From positions 932,501 to 996,500 of the forward strand of contig BRXU01000016.1 in assembly GCA_030267565.1 (NCBI GenBank): DNA of 64,000 nt, written 5' to 3'. The position numbers and the translations under genes were made by a program. The stretch is from Pleodorina starrii (Eukaryota; Chlorophyta; Chlorophyceae; Chlamydomonadales; Volvocaceae). Positions 34,295-47,142 of the stretch are shown piece after piece. Below the pieces are notes generated by a model. The model saw only the letters and a program-made list of their open reading frames with translations, ran no database searches and was not told the origin of the DNA. How positions within the stretch are numbered: position 1 is the stretch's first letter; each line of letters begins with the position of its first letter.

Positions 34295-37200
34295 ATGCTG
34301 CGCGTGAACAACGGTGTTCTGGTCGTTCCTCCGTTTGAATGCGCCTGGCTTACTGGCGACGGGTATACCCTTCGGTCTGGTTCCGGCTGCTTGTCATTCG
34401 AAGCCAAGGGCGACACAGACGTAACTGTTATCCTTAAATCAACTCCGGGCGCAAAACGACTGCAGCCGTTGCTGCGGCAGGCGCCCGGCGGTTCGGGGAG
34501 CGCTAGCGGCGGAAATGCTCTCCAGGTCGAGCAAAACTATACCATCATCTTTGGCAGCCACCGCAACAGCTGTTTGAAGGTTGAGAAGAACGGAGTGACG
34601 CAGTGCATGGTGACCGGCGTCGCCTGCTCACGCGTGAGCAACAAGGCATTCAGCAAGTACTGGATCGACCTGAATCATGGCGTCCTCACCGTGGGTCATG
34701 GCGAGCCAGGCCAGGGCGTCTGCCACCAGTGGCGAGACGCCCAGGAGATCCCCGGTATCCAGGTGCGCATGTGCCGGCGGCGCTTGCCGTCCCCCCCACC
34801 TTCGCGGCCAACCGTTCGGGGCACGTCGGCAGGATAGCCCTCCCGTTGACCCAACCCAAAACCGAAGACGGCAGACACCACAAATCCCACAAAGCAACAA
34901 ATATCCGCCGGCAGCTTCGCCGCCTTGCGGTTTAATAGTCAAAGTTGGTTCAGCCGTCCACAGCCGGTCGTTGCCTTCGCTGGGCGTTAGTGGGTTGTTG
35001 GTGGTTGGGTTTGCATACCCCTCGGGGCGCTCGCGACCCACATCGGGATCAACGTGCGCACGCAGCGATACCAACACGCCGGTATCTATCAGGCCTTGCA
35101 CCCGTAGGCAACCGCGCGCCGCATGTCCTGCACCCGCTTTACGACCAGACTCCTTCCTTCTTCCCCTTTCCTTTCCTGCCCTCTCCACACGCCCATCGCG
35201 ACCCGCAGCACATCGGCCTGAGCTGCTGGGACCGCCACGTCAGCTACCGCTCCATCTCCCTGCAAGCCCCCCTGGACTTCACCCGTCTGCAGCAGTCCCA
35301 GCTCGCCGGCGGCGGCGCCGCCGGCAAAGCCGCCATACCGTCGCTCTTCGACGCGACGTGCGCCGCCATCATGACCGCGACCACGCCCGCCAACGTCTGC
35401 CGTACACTTCACGTGGCAGAGCTGCTATTGCCGACAACCCAGAAGCTATACCGCTACTGCCTGGACTTCATCGCCCGACACCTGGAAACGGTGGTGCGCC
35501 TGGACACGGATGGTGGGGGAGATGCAGACGTCGGTGGTGGTGGTGGTGGTGGCGATCCCGCATCAGCAACCCAGCACGATCAGCGTTATGAGGATGACCA
35601 ACTCCGAAGCGTCTCCCCCGCGGCGATGTGCGACCTGGTGTGCCAAAACACCTTCAGCGTGGACGAGCGGGGAATCTTCGCGGCGGTGCATGACTGGGCC
35701 TGCCACCACATCGCCGCTGCCGTTGCGGCGGCGGCGGTGGAGACGGGATGCGCGGAGGCGAGAAGGAGCAAGGGCAGCAGTGGCGGAGGCGGCGAGGCGG
35801 AGGCAGGGGGCCGGAACTGCGTGCGGCGGCTGGTATCGCCGCCCGGCGGCTCGCCACGGGGCCCCGGCTCGCCTGTGCCGCCGGCGGGGCCCCGGCCGCG
35901 GCTCTCCGAACCCCAGTGCGCCATTTCGCCGGCAGGCGGCCCCGGCGGGCGCAGGAGTCGCACGCCCTCCCACACCAACCTGACCGCTGTCCTCGACCTA
36001 GTCGGCCTGCCCTTGACACCGGCCATGTCGGGCCGGCCGCCGCTGCCACCGGCAGGCGGCAGCGCCGCCGCGGCGGCCACCGCCGCCGCCGCCTCCCACT
36101 GCGGCGCCGCGGCCGAGGAGGCAGCTTGCCGGGTGTTCAGCCTCATCCGCTTTCCGCTGCTGCCCATTGAGCAGCTCCACGCGTGTCTGCGGGATCCGCT
36201 GCTGCTGCGGCTGCCGGCCGTGCTGGAGCTGGTGCATGAGGCGCTGGAGGTGCACCGCAGGGAGACGGGCGCGGGGCAGGACGCTGCCGCCGCGGCGCAC
36301 CCGGGCGGCGTTGCGGGTGGCGGCGGCGGCGACGGCAGCGCCGGCTCATCAGGGCCCGTGGCGGTCGCGGCCGGTATGATGTCGCCATCCTCCGGCCGGC
36401 GACTGGTGAAGCCGCTGCCGGCGACGGCCGGCGGTGGTGGCAGCAGCGCCGCTGCCGGCGGCGCTGCGGCAGCAGGGGCTGACGCCGGCGGTGTCGGCGC
36501 GCCGCCGACAGGCGGCGGTGCTGCGGGAGCCGCCGCCGGAGGCGGCGGCGGTGGCACCCCCGCCGCCGGCGACAGCTGCTGGTCGGTCCGCTACCAGCGG
36601 CGCTGCCTGCCGTTCGCGCTGGAGCTGATGTACGTGTGCGACGGCGACTCGTGCGGTGTACTGCACTTCCTCGGCACGTCGTACGGCGTGCAGGGCTGGG
36701 TGAACCCCATGCTGGCCAAGCGCGTCGACGTGCGCACGTCCAGCCCCACGGGTCGCACCACCGACCCGCGCGTCGTCGTGGGCCGCCAGTTCGTGCGCAC
36801 CAACTTTGCCGGCCCGCGCTACGTCAATGGCGCCGCGATCAGCTGGTGGCAGGTGGACCTGGGGGAGCAGCACCAGCTGGCTATCACGTATTACACGCTG
36901 CGGCACGACGGCTCGCAAGATTTTGTGCGCAGCTGGGTATTGCAGGTAGGTGGGTCACGGGAAGGCAGCGGTGCCGCAGGTGGACGGGTGGGTGAGCGAG
37001 TGCTGCCGGGTTTTGGGATGCGGAGCCAAGGGTGACCTAATATACTTGCACAGTGTGGCACAGGGGCCTTCCCAGCGCGAGGTTGTGCGCGGTGGAGGCC
37101 CTGGTGACACCGATAAGCGGTGCGGTGGGCCCGTGGCGGGGCATGGCGAGGACTCCGAGCTGCGTCGCCTCTCTCCGCCGCCGCAGCCGCCCTTGCGCCC

Positions 37201-38013
37201 TACCGCGCTCAGCCCCCGCGTTCACCTCTTTCGGGTGCTCTGTCCCGCTCTGTGCGCCATACCCGTTACCCGTTATTAGCTCGTACTGCAGCCAGCACCG
37301 CATCGGCACCGAAGGCTCCGAGGGGGATGTACTGCACCGCAGCAGAATGATGGAAGCTCAGCAGGCGGCGAGTTAGCAGGAGCGACATCTGCTGGGCTCC
37401 CTCACCTTGCTGCTTTCTCCGTCGCGTCCATTCTTCTCACAGTCGTTTGCCTATCGCCCGTCGTCCATTCTTCTCCGTCGCGTCCATTCTTCTCGTCGTC
37501 GTGCGCCTGTGCCTACCGCAGGGCTCCCACGACCTGGCCACCTGGGTAGACCTCAAGCGCCACACGCACGACACGACCATCAAGGTGCCCGGACAGTACG
37601 CCTCCTGGCCCGTCATAGGGCCCGCCGCCGCCGTGCCCTACCGCGCGTTCCGCCTGCTGCTCACCGCCCCAAACGCCTCGCCCAACCCCGCCAGCCGCCA
37701 CAACTTCTGCCTCAGCAACCTGGAGCTGTACGGCTTCCTACACAAAGGTCCGGCAGCCGGTTCGTCTGGCAGCGCTGCGGCTGCTGCCGGTGGCGGCAGC
37801 CGCGGCAATGCCACCGGTTCAGGCGGAGTTGGCGGCAGCAGCAGCAGCAGCAGCGCTGCCAGCGGCAACAACAGTAGCGGCCACGGCGGCGCTGGAGGTG
37901 AGACTGGCGCCGCGGGTAGCAGCTTCGATGCAAGTACGTCGGGTGCGGCGGCAGCAGGCACGGGGCCCGAGGTATTTGCGGCGGGCGCCGCGGCGTCAGA
38001 GTTGCCGGCGTGA
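34295..38013 (+). CDS. Methyltransf_FA-like + BACK-like + discoidin-like protein (BTBD9-like class)
   Basis: Three exons, 34295-34762, 35209-36945 and 37522-38013, encode 898 residues. Residues 1 to about 175 resemble the Methyltransf_FA fold found beside DM9/lectin proteins (NYTIIFGSHRNSC, KYWIDLNHGVLTVGHG, IGLSCWDRHVSYRSI). Residues about 200-330 look like the end of a BTB and a BACK domain (TLHVAELLLPTTQKLYRYC; DLVCQNTFSVDERGIFAAV). After an Ala/Gly/Pro region, residues about 575-785 resemble an F5/8 type C (discoidin) domain as in BTBD9 (GPRYVNGAAISWWQVDLGEQ; FVRSWVLQ joined to GSHDLATWVDLKRH). The tail is Ser/Gly/Ala-rich. Most BTB-BACK proteins are Cul3 adaptors; the canonical N-terminal half of BTB is not evident, so that role is unproven. 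The domain naming rests on my pattern reading. Confidence 0.8.
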
Positions 38014-40039
38014 GGCGCTATGGAGGCGCCTGACCACATCTGCTCGCGGCTTTTGAAAACTGTGGCCCACTGCCTAAGGGTCTTTGGAGCCGTGTTGCGC
38101 GTTGCGGGCGTTCATCGCGCGCCTTGTTGCTTGGTGGGAGCGTATTCGTCGTTGAGGGATAGGGGTGGGGGGGGCGGGGCGCTGTGTGAATACCTTCTGC
38201 TAAACCCAATCGCTATCCCGCTGTTCGGTTGGGCTGGGCTGTGCCTGTTTATGTTTTGCGAACAGTCCATGCTCTCCGTTGGTGTCGCTGCTAATTCTTT
38301 CAGAGGCCAGTTGAGGCCAGGTGTGCGTTCTTACGTCGTACACCGTCTTTTGGAGCTGTTCGCCTACCCCTTATGGTGCTTACTGGGGATCGGCAAGCAA
38401 TTTTGTTTTTATTTGATCAGGCGAATGATTGTTGAACCACATTGAGATAGATCTACAGTGGAACCAGAGTTTTTGGTAGTACCTTAGCATTTCAAGGCGG
38501 ACGCACGCGAAAGCATCCAGTACATTTCTGCATGCGCACACGTGTGTGTATGTTGGTTTGTGTCGGCCCGTGCATGGCAGGACCCCAGGCAGCGTAATGT
38601 CCCTCCGAGCTGGGTGGTATGCACGGCACACCACGCTAGCCCCCATGTGTGACAAGTTAGTGCCACGGAATGTGCTATTTTGCGCCTTCGGCCAGGGCTT
38701 GGCCTCGCGGCTGTTGCGGGCAGCTGGTCAGGGCATGGGTTTGGCATGACGTGGTTGGTGTGGCATAACCCCGCACATCGGTATTTGCGGCAATGACTGA
38801 TTGACTGATTCGGTAAGGGCGTTAGCCGCGGTGAGCCTCAAGAAGACGGGAGGACGGCCGAGTTGGTTATGCCGGTGGCGAGGCGATGGAGAACGTTGGC
38901 GGTTTAAGGATGTCGCGATGTGTCGTGGGTCCCCTGGTTGATAATAGGTGTTTTTAGTCATGCTGAGAAGGTATGTGCGCTCTGTCACGCTGAAAATAGC
39001 AAGTGCGCTCTGTGGTGGGTAGGTTAAGTGGTGTGTATGTTCGTTCAGTTTCGGTGGCTCAGGTGGTTCGTTTTCTCGTTTGTCGCGTGTCTGGGTGGCA
39101 GGCCAGCCGCGTGCCCCCGTGACCGCTGCGTGTGTTGCCTGGAGACGGCGGGCGGCGGCGGGTGTTTCGGTTCGTGTACATAGTGCACAGGCTTGGAGAT
39201 ACGTGTACAGCGCTTGGCTGGTGTGCTATGGGTTCCATTAAACAGTTGGGTTGTGTCTGGGGTTGCATTAAGCAGTTAGCACGCAGTTAATCGCGGGCAT
39301 CTTCACACGCGTGAACCCAAACCGTCACCGATGTAAAGCCCCATTTAGCCGTAAGCAGTGTACAGCAAGCCCTTGTGTGCACAAGCTCAGTCGCCCAGCG
39401 CCAGCACGGCGCTGACGGCTCGGCGGCCTAACCAGGAAGTGAGGTCACCCCGCTGCCGTTTCAGCGTCTTGCCACTTACCCCCAGCTCTCAGCGCCCCAC
39501 ATAGGCCTGCCGTTGCGCTCCGCAGACCCCTTCTCCACCAACTCATGCCCTCCCCCCTCCTTTCCCGCCCGGGGCAAGGTCCCAGGTGGATACCGCAGCC
39601 GGCGGCCGCCTTGGTGGCTCATCCTGTCCTAGGCCCAACTCCCAACGCCATGCCCAAACACATCCTGCAGCTTATTAACCAGGTGTCCTCATAATGCAGT
39701 TCGATTGCGACACTACCAACCACACTCAAGGTTACGGCAATTACTTCAATCCACGCAAGGCGCACGGGTCCAGGATCCATCAATACGGCTGCTCTCACAC
39801 GTCGAGAGTCAGGGTCTACGCGTGGATTGACGTTCCGTCCCCGCGCCCCGGCGGGCATCACGCTTTCCTTTGCCTTTTGGACAATACAGCATGCCCCGGA
39901 CAACACGGCAGGAGCTTTCCTGTTCCCTCCGGGAAGCGGTGATGGCGGCAATGGTAGTTGCGGATGTCCCGGGAACCCCTCTCGCCCGTCGATCCCGGCC
40001 ATCCCACGCCTCACTGTGTGCCGGCCGCCCCTCGGTGCA
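38014..40039. other. Convergent 3' region, candidate polyadenylation signal at 39332
   Basis: Two kilobases separate the stop of the BACK/discoidin gene (plus) from the stop of the BRCT gene (minus). TGTAA, the usual volvocine polyadenylation motif, occurs on the plus strand at 39332-39336, which would imply a 1.3-kb 3' UTR. A 141-codon open frame (38020-38445) begins six bases after the upstream stop and has hydrophobic patches, but it looks like UTR. No other gene is supported. Confidence 0.45.
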
Positions 40040-43000
40040 TCACTCCTCCTCTCCCGACACCGACATCAGCCCTCGCTCGCGCTCCATCTCCGCCAAGGCC
40101 TCGCCGGGCGCGGTGTTGTGGCGGTAGTGCTGCGCCAACGACGCACCCGGGTGCGCCACCCAGTCCACCACGTACGCGGGCGCCACCACGGCGGCGCCCG
40201 CCACGCGGAGCGACGAGACGAGCCTGCGGCCGGTGATCGACGGAGGACAAGGTAAGTAGGTGCGCACACGACACGGAAGGGTTTGCGGCTCAGGCCGCAA
40301 ACCCGCAATGGGCAGGCGGACGTGTGCTCAGGCAGAGGGAGCGTCACGGCGGGGGTAGAAAATGATACCGCAGCGGAGACGAAGACGGCGGGGGGGGGCC
40401 TCGTGACGGGGCGCGGTAATTGGATGCCAGCATGGTGCGCAGGCAGAGGCAAGAGTGGCGCGGTTGAGGCGTTCGTGGCTGTCCCCTCTTTACTCGTCAG
40501 CTGCCAGAACTTTCCGAGCGGTATCCTCCCTCTCGCGCCCTTCTCCTCAAGACCCCTCGCTCCCGTAACCCCCCGCTCCCTTGACCCCGCCCTCTCGGCC
40601 GTCCCTTTCCCTCCCCACGGGGCTCCCATTCGCCCCATCGCCTTCTTACTTGTCCTCCTGCTTGCAGCCCGGCGGCACCACGCCAACGTGGCAGCCCTTG
40701 GCGGCCGACGGGCCCGCCTTGACCACCGCCACGCCGCCGCCCGCGGTCAGCATGCGCGCCAGTGTTGCACTGTCCAGCGGCGGCAGCAGGCCCGGTGGCA
40801 CAAGCACGCGCAGGCCGGAGAAGGCGCGGCCGGCGGCGGGGCCGCGCGCCGCCAGGCGCCGCCGCCAGTGCGCCGGGGCACCTGCGACACCGCCGGGTGG
40901 GTTTGTTGTGTTTTGATGGGCTTCTCTCGTGCCGTGCTGTGCAGTCCACCATGCGTCAAAACCCCGCATTCGGTCCCGGTCCAACCATGGACTCTTCCGG
41001 TGAGGAAAGCTGCGGGTCTCTCCCCCGAAGATAATATATAAAATATAATGGAGCACACTACTCCCTAACCCCCGAAGTTTTACACCCGGAACGCCGGAAG
41101 ATTGGCACCCACCAGTGGATATCACCGACGGCCCGTCCTCGCACTCATGCAGCTCAAAATCCTCCGGATCCACGACGTCTGCGCTCAGGCCCGCCGCCGG
41201 CTCCCGCTGGCTCACGCCCCCTTGGCCCTGCGCTTGGGCCTGGGACGCAGCCAGGTAATCGGCGCGCAGCAACCAGGCCCCCGCCGCCATCGCACACACA
41301 GTCTTGTCGGAGCGCTTGAGGCTGGGCGCCAGAAGCGCGTTGATGCGCGGGTCCCAGTCGTTGTTGACTGCAAGTCAGGGTTTGGGGGAAGTTACCGGCA
41401 GGAAGGCAGTGAAGGGACCGGCTGTCAAGAGGCAGGAATACTTTTAGCCCTGGGGCGACAGCGCAGCCGTGCGCGAACAACGCTTCGTTGGATTGTTTGA
41501 ATGCGTGTAAAATTATGGGGTCATGGTTGGAACCGTGGGGCGCCTTACTTGGGACGTAAGACAGGTGCAACGCCTTGAGTGTTGCGCCGTACCGCGCGCG
41601 CTCCTCGGCGTTGAAGCCGCTCAGCGCAAACACGAGCTTGGGGCCCGAGGCGCCGCGGCCGTGCGGCCGCTGTGTGCCCCCCGGCTGCTGCGTTGCCGCA
41701 ACCAGCAGGCCCGGCTCCTCCGCTGCTGCAACATTGAGCTCGCCATTGCTGCCGCGGCCTCTTGACTTGCGCGCCGGGCCGCACGGAGGAGCGGCAGCCG
41801 CAGCGGCGTCCTCCACATGCGGCCCCTCCGTTTCTTTCCCTGCTTCTTCCGTAGGCGGCGGCGGCGGCGGCGACAGCGCTGCTACCGGCTTCTTCGCGGT
41901 TCCTGTCTTGCGCGCCTTTGCCTTTGCCTTGCCCGCTGGCTGCTGTTGCTGCTCCGGCGGCGGCAGCGGCTCCGGCCGGGAGCCGTTCCCTTCGCCGTCG
42001 GTGCTGCCGCCCGACCCGCGCCTTCTGCCGCCGCCGCGGCTGCTGCCTCCAGGGCCCTTGGCAGCTTGCGCGGAGCGGTGCTCCGCCGCCGTCGCTTCGC
42101 CCGCAAGCGCCGCTGACGCCGCGGCAGCAGCAGCCACAGCAGGAGCTGCAGCAGGAGCCGTAGTAATCTTACGAGAGCGGCCGGCGTCGCCACCCTTCGC
42201 CTGCGGTGATTTCCGAACCCTGTGCCGCGAAACCGCGCGCGGTCGCTCGGAGGCGCCGGCGTTGCCGCCGCCGCCGTCGCCGCCGCCGCCAGCTCTGCAG
42301 TCCGCCATCTTCACGTCGCCGATGAGCGCGGCGTCCATGTTGGCGCCAGCAGCCGCCTCGGCTTCAGTGGCAGCGGCATCAGCAGATGGTACGCCTTCGG
42401 CTGCCGTGGCGCCGCCAGCGCCGTGCTCTTGCATGGAGCCTGCTGCAGCATCGCCTTGGCCCCGTCGGAGCCGCTTAGCTGCCTGCGGCCTACAGCCGCC
42501 GTCGCCGCCAGCAGCTGCAGCTGCAACAACAGTAGCTTCCAGGACGTCCTCTGCCGGCGCGTCGCCGCTTGCGGCGTCGGCCCCGGCGGTTCCCCGCCGG
42601 CGGCGCTGACCGGCGGATGGCTTCACCTTCCCAGCCTTGCCGCCTGCCGCCGGCTCGGCGCCACAAGCTGCAGGAGCTTCTGCAGCCGGCAACGGCAGCA
42701 GCTCATCTTCGGGCAATGAGCCAGCAGGCCGCTTGCGGCCTCGCGAAGGGGCCCGTGCCGCAGCGGTCGGGCCTGCCGTCCGCGCCGCAGGTTCCACCGC
42801 GCCCGCACCCTCCCCTGTTGCAGTTGCTGCCTCTGCGCTATCGGCCGCCGGCCCTCTGCCGCCGACAGCCCTCCCGCGCCCTCGTCTCGGTGCCGGACCC
42901 GGCCGACACCCACCCACGTCTTTGCTGCTGCCGTGGCCGCCGTCATTACCCGCTGTTGCGTCCGTTGCGGTGGCCGCTGTGGCATCGTCAGCACATGGTC

Positions 43001-46000
43001 GCGACGCCTCCGCCGGGGACGCATCCGGCACCGAGGTCCAGTGCCGGTACCCCGGACCCGCCTCCACCTCCATCGCATCTCCTCCACCACCCTCACCGTC
43101 ATCGCCCTCACCACCAGCCCACGCCTCGCCACAGCCTCCGGCTTCCTCCGCCCCCAACCCGCTGTCATCGCCGCCGACGCCCGGAACTGCCACCCCCAGC
43201 CGTGTTTCCCCGGCGCCGAGCTCACCGATCGCAACCTCACTTATTTGGTCGTGCGTTTCGCGCGGCAGCGAGGCGGACGGTTGGCCTGTCGACGTGGGTG
43301 CGAGGCGCTTGCTGTCGTCACCGCCGCCAAGGGGCTCCCCAGTGGATGCCATGGCGGCGGGGGGTGGCGGCTCAGCGCACTGCAGTCGCCGCCGTCGCCG
43401 CCGCCGCTCCGGCGGCTCATCCTCCTGATCAACGTCCAACTGCAGCGGCTGCGCTTGCGGCTCGTTCGCAGCGCCGCCGTCGATATCCATCTGCGTCGAC
43501 GCTGCTGCCGCTGCCGCCAGGGCTGCCGCAGCTTTTGCGGCGTCCGGCTGCGCTTTCAAAGGCGCCGGGCCATTGGGTGGCGCAACCTTGAAACGGCCGC
43601 GTCGCGGCGCGACTGCTTCCGGTGGGAGCTCGGGCTGCCGCCGGCGCGCGGGCCGGCCGCGCTTGGCGCAAATTTCATCAACTACGTCAGCGTTCCCTTG
43701 CGGGCTGCTCCCGTCGACACCGCGCCTGCTCCCGTCGACACCGCGCCCCAGTCCCGGTTCGCTCCCGCCCCTGCCTCCACCTTCGCCGTCCTCCACGTTC
43801 TCTCCGGAATCCACAAATGTGGCCGGTCCTTCACCGGCATCCCCAGCCGCGGAGACGTCCGGCTGCGGAGGCTGCAAGGAACGGCCTAGTCGGCACGTCT
43901 CGCTCCCGGTGAGGCGCTCCGAACTCAAGACCGGCTCGGCACCGTCCGCATCCGCAGCCTCGTCGGTCTCCTGGACGCGTTGTCGGCGCGCGGAGGGCCA
44001 CGGCATGGCGCCCTCGCCTGCCGGGCTGGCGTCCGCGGCAGCGACATCACGCGTACTACCGCGGCTGCGGAGCCGGCCACCGGTTGCGCCGCCGCGCGCT
44101 GAGCTGCCCCCGGAACGGCTCCCAGACGGAGTGGCGCCTGGAGTGCTGCGGCGGCCGAAGGCGCCGGCGCCGGGCTGGGGTGTGTGCCCAGGAACGTGGC
44201 TGGGATCAGTGTGGCTCCCGGGATTGTTGCCGCCCGCGTGTGTCTCTACTGCTACTGCTGCTGCTGCTGCGGAGACCGCTAGTGTTTTGTCGGCCAGGAC
44301 TGGGCCATCGTCCCGGGGTCCGCCGGGACAGTTGGTGGCGGGCCCTGGCGCCTCGGCGCAGTCTTGCAGCTCGAAAGGAGACGCCGAGGGTCGCGGCACC
44401 TGTTGCCGCCGTTGCCGCTGCTGCTGCTGCATCGGGTCGATTGGTTCCAGCGGCGGCCGCCTTCCTTCTTCGTCGCCAGGCGCGCCTCTGCACAGCGGCG
44501 GCGATCCGGAGGGTGATGCTCCCCTGTCGGTCCCCGCCAACGGCCAGTGCTGCAATTGCGCCTGCTGCTGTTGCTCCTCCTGCTCCCCCTGCTGACGGTC
44601 TTGTACATGTCCCATCCAGGCAGCTTGCGGGGAGCTGCCGGGATCGTCGCGGCCACCGTCGGAAGGCTGATCGCTGACGGCCTCCGTCGCCTCCGCTGCC
44701 GAGGAATGCGCGTGCTCCGCTGCACCGTCTACCGGGGCATCCTGTCGCGCGTGGGCATGTCGCCTGCCCCGATCCACGCCCTCGTCCTGAGTTGAGACGG
44801 GCTGCTGCCGAGACGGAGACATCGTATCTGCACTGCAGGGCCGCGGCCCGGTGGCCTCGCCGCCCCAGCCAGGCTCCCGCTTCACGGCGGGCAGGCGCGG
44901 CTGCGGCGACGGGCCCGCGCCGCAGCCCAAGGCACCCCTCGGCGCCTGCGCTCGCGGCTCCTGCTTTATGTATACTGGCTGGGAATGCCCTGGGTGCGCG
45001 CATCCTGGCAGCGGAGGCTCGCAATCATGGGGCGCAGACTCCTGCGGCTGGCCGTAGAGCCGCTGGGGGCCAGATGGCGACACAGGCGGAGGATGGTCCC
45101 AGGTATGCTGGCGCGGCGAGTCGTGCAGCTGCAGCTCCTGCTGCTGCTTCTCCTGCTGCTCCTGATGATGCTGCTGCAGCTGATGCTGAGGCGGGGTGTC
45201 AGCGTCGTCGTCGTGCGGGTACGGATGAGCCTGGTCACCGGGTTCGCCGTCGTCGGGCAGGCCGTCGGGGCCCACCAGGCGAAACGGAGCTGCGGGTTGC
45301 GGCAGATGGGTCGCATGGCGGCACACGGTTGATGCCGGTTTGACCCTGTCGCGCCGGCAGCCCGCGCACAATCCGGAACGCGTGCATGACCCAGTACCCA
45401 ATACCCAGACCGATAGACAACGGCACGCCGGATGCGGTAGGCTTTTCACAGCAACGCAGTGTGGCCCAACGCGGATGCGGGGGTACCGTGGCGGGCATCG
45501 CAAAGGCCGGCGTCCGCGCCAGAGAGGATGAGACAGGGAGCCAAGGGAGAGCGCCCTCTCTCTTCCCCCGTTGTTGGCCTTCCACGCACACTGCATATTT
45601 CGCGCATCCAATGCCTACGGTGGGCCTATGAGCCTGCGTTCCGCGTGCTTACCGTCATCCACCAGCTCCCAGGTGTTGCGGCAGTGCATCAGCCACGTGT
45701 AATGCACGTGACGGACGTGGGGGTACCTGCGGAGAGCCGGCACGTGTGTCAGTTATGAGGTGTCCGTTAGGGGCAGGAAATAAAACACACACCGCGTTGG
45801 TCCGCGATACACTGGGGCACGTTGAGTTAGTGCGGGGCGTCAGGCCGACCGGGTGTTGCGTGTTTGGAATACCTCAGTCCCCAAACGTACCTTTGCTGCA
45901 AGTCGAGTTGCTCGGGCGTCAGCGGCCCTGCCCCCCACGTTATCACGTGCGACGTGTCCATGGCTGCCGTCTCGTTGGCGCTTCGGCCGCCCATGCACTC

Positions 46001-47142
46001 CACCCAGTACAGCAGTAGCAGGCGAAAGTCCTTCCGGTCCGCCTGCAGCCGCGCCACCGGGTTCCGGAGCCCCGTCGGACTTTCTTCAGCGCACTCGGAG
46101 TCAGTGTCTTCTCAGATGCCCGCTGGCAGGTGCATCCTGACTGTCCGTGTACCAGTTATTTTGCAATGTGAACGCCCGCCGCAGTATGCGCCGATGCTGA
46201 TGGATGACAGCTAGTTCCATGCCAGCGTCGCTGGATGCGACTGCCCCGCAGTGGGAGTCCCTGGCCGGGCGCTTAAATACGCTTCTTGACAGCCTGGCAA
46301 TCCCCCTAGCGATACACGTACCGGTATGCCTGAGACCCGGATGTGGTTGGTAAAGTCCCGGAATCCTGGCACGCCAGGGTCGTGCGGCCCAGGCATCAAA
46401 GGCCAGCATTCCTGCCGGACAGTTCGCGACACGGGGAAGCTTTGGCTCCGTGGCAATGTCAAGCGGGTGGGGAAGGGGAAACTCGACTGGGCGCAGCAGG
46501 GAAGTCAGGAACTGGTGGTCAAGTATGAATTTAGGGTATGAGACCTGCGAATCTCTGGATTCTGTGCGGAGCTTGTGCCCTCGACACGCTCTGGTTCCCG
46601 TGGCTGGATGTTACGCTCCTGAGGCCGCTTCGCCCACTACGCCCAGCCCTCCCAGGCATGCCCGGTGCCTTGTGTGCCCTGCTTCCTAGTACTTGGGCCA
46701 TATGTTGCCCTCACCGGATCTTCTCCGATCAGTTCAGGTCTCTCTTCACACGACAGTAGCCAGTGCGCAGGATAAATGCGGACGCACACGCCAGAGGTTT
46801 GGGCCTGGCGGGCCTCTTGGACAGCCGTTTGCTGTTCATGACTCGCAATCACGTGGGTTGCGCCGTTGACGAAGTGGTCCTCCACACCAACGACTTGCCC
46901 ACCGTTAGAACCTGCTGAGATGTTGTTGTCAGGGATGGAGGCGATTTCACGATCAGCGCGGCAAGCGTGGCTGAACACTTACATATTTTCTTAAGGACAA
47001 ATTTTCGCAAGCTCTGGGTGAAGCTCTCCTTATCTGGCGGGAAGCCTCTGTTCTGGGGTCCGGCCAAGTGGACGACGAATGTCAGCCCGCTGAAAATTCC
47101 AGATGCTACGCTGTTGCTCAACAGTCCAGATTTTGACGACAT
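40040..47142 (-). CDS. Four-BRCT-domain protein, plant At4g02110/PTIP-like, 1762 residues
   Basis: Nine exons close in phase: 47142-46983, 46914-46715, 46544-46322, 46110-45891, 45726-45653, 45289-41549, 41367-41113, 40881-40650 and 40223-40040. N-terminal BRCT 1 (about 15-125) includes FSGLTFVVHL, GATHVIASHEQQTA and RIYPAHWLLSCEE. BRCT 2 (about 225-300) includes LLLLYWVECMGG, SHVITWG and VHYTWLMHCRNTWELVDD. A 1.2-kb-residue middle, in one 3741-bp exon, is rich in Gln, Ala, Gly, Pro and basic patches and likely disordered. The C-terminal pair includes PKLVFALSGFNAEERARYG, APSLKRSDKTVCAMAAG, FSGLRVLVPPGLL and VVAPAYVVDWVAHPGASL. Tandem BRCTs bind phosphoserine motifs in DNA damage signalling; the two-pair layout recalls plant At4g02110. 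The start ATG follows an acceptor-like CCGACAG, so a 5' UTR intron is possible. Confidence 0.85.

Noticed and set aside
38020..38445. 141-codon ATG-initiated open frame with hydrophobic patches
   Set aside because: It starts six bases after the stop of the upstream gene in what should be its 3' UTR, and shows no family motif; bicistronic expression would need direct evidence.
45290..45611. Upstream extension of the large BRCT exon to a non-ATG start
   Set aside because: The extension begins at TTG and lacks conservation. An acceptor at 45290 joins the preceding exon in phase (WELVDD to APFRLVGPDG), making the extension intronic.
45653..47142. Identification of the N-terminal BRCT pair as DNA ligase IV
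   Set aside because: The BRCT order is compatible, but no ligase catalytic motif occurs upstream, and the exons join in phase to the large exon and a second BRCT pair, which fits a plant At4g02110-like protein better.
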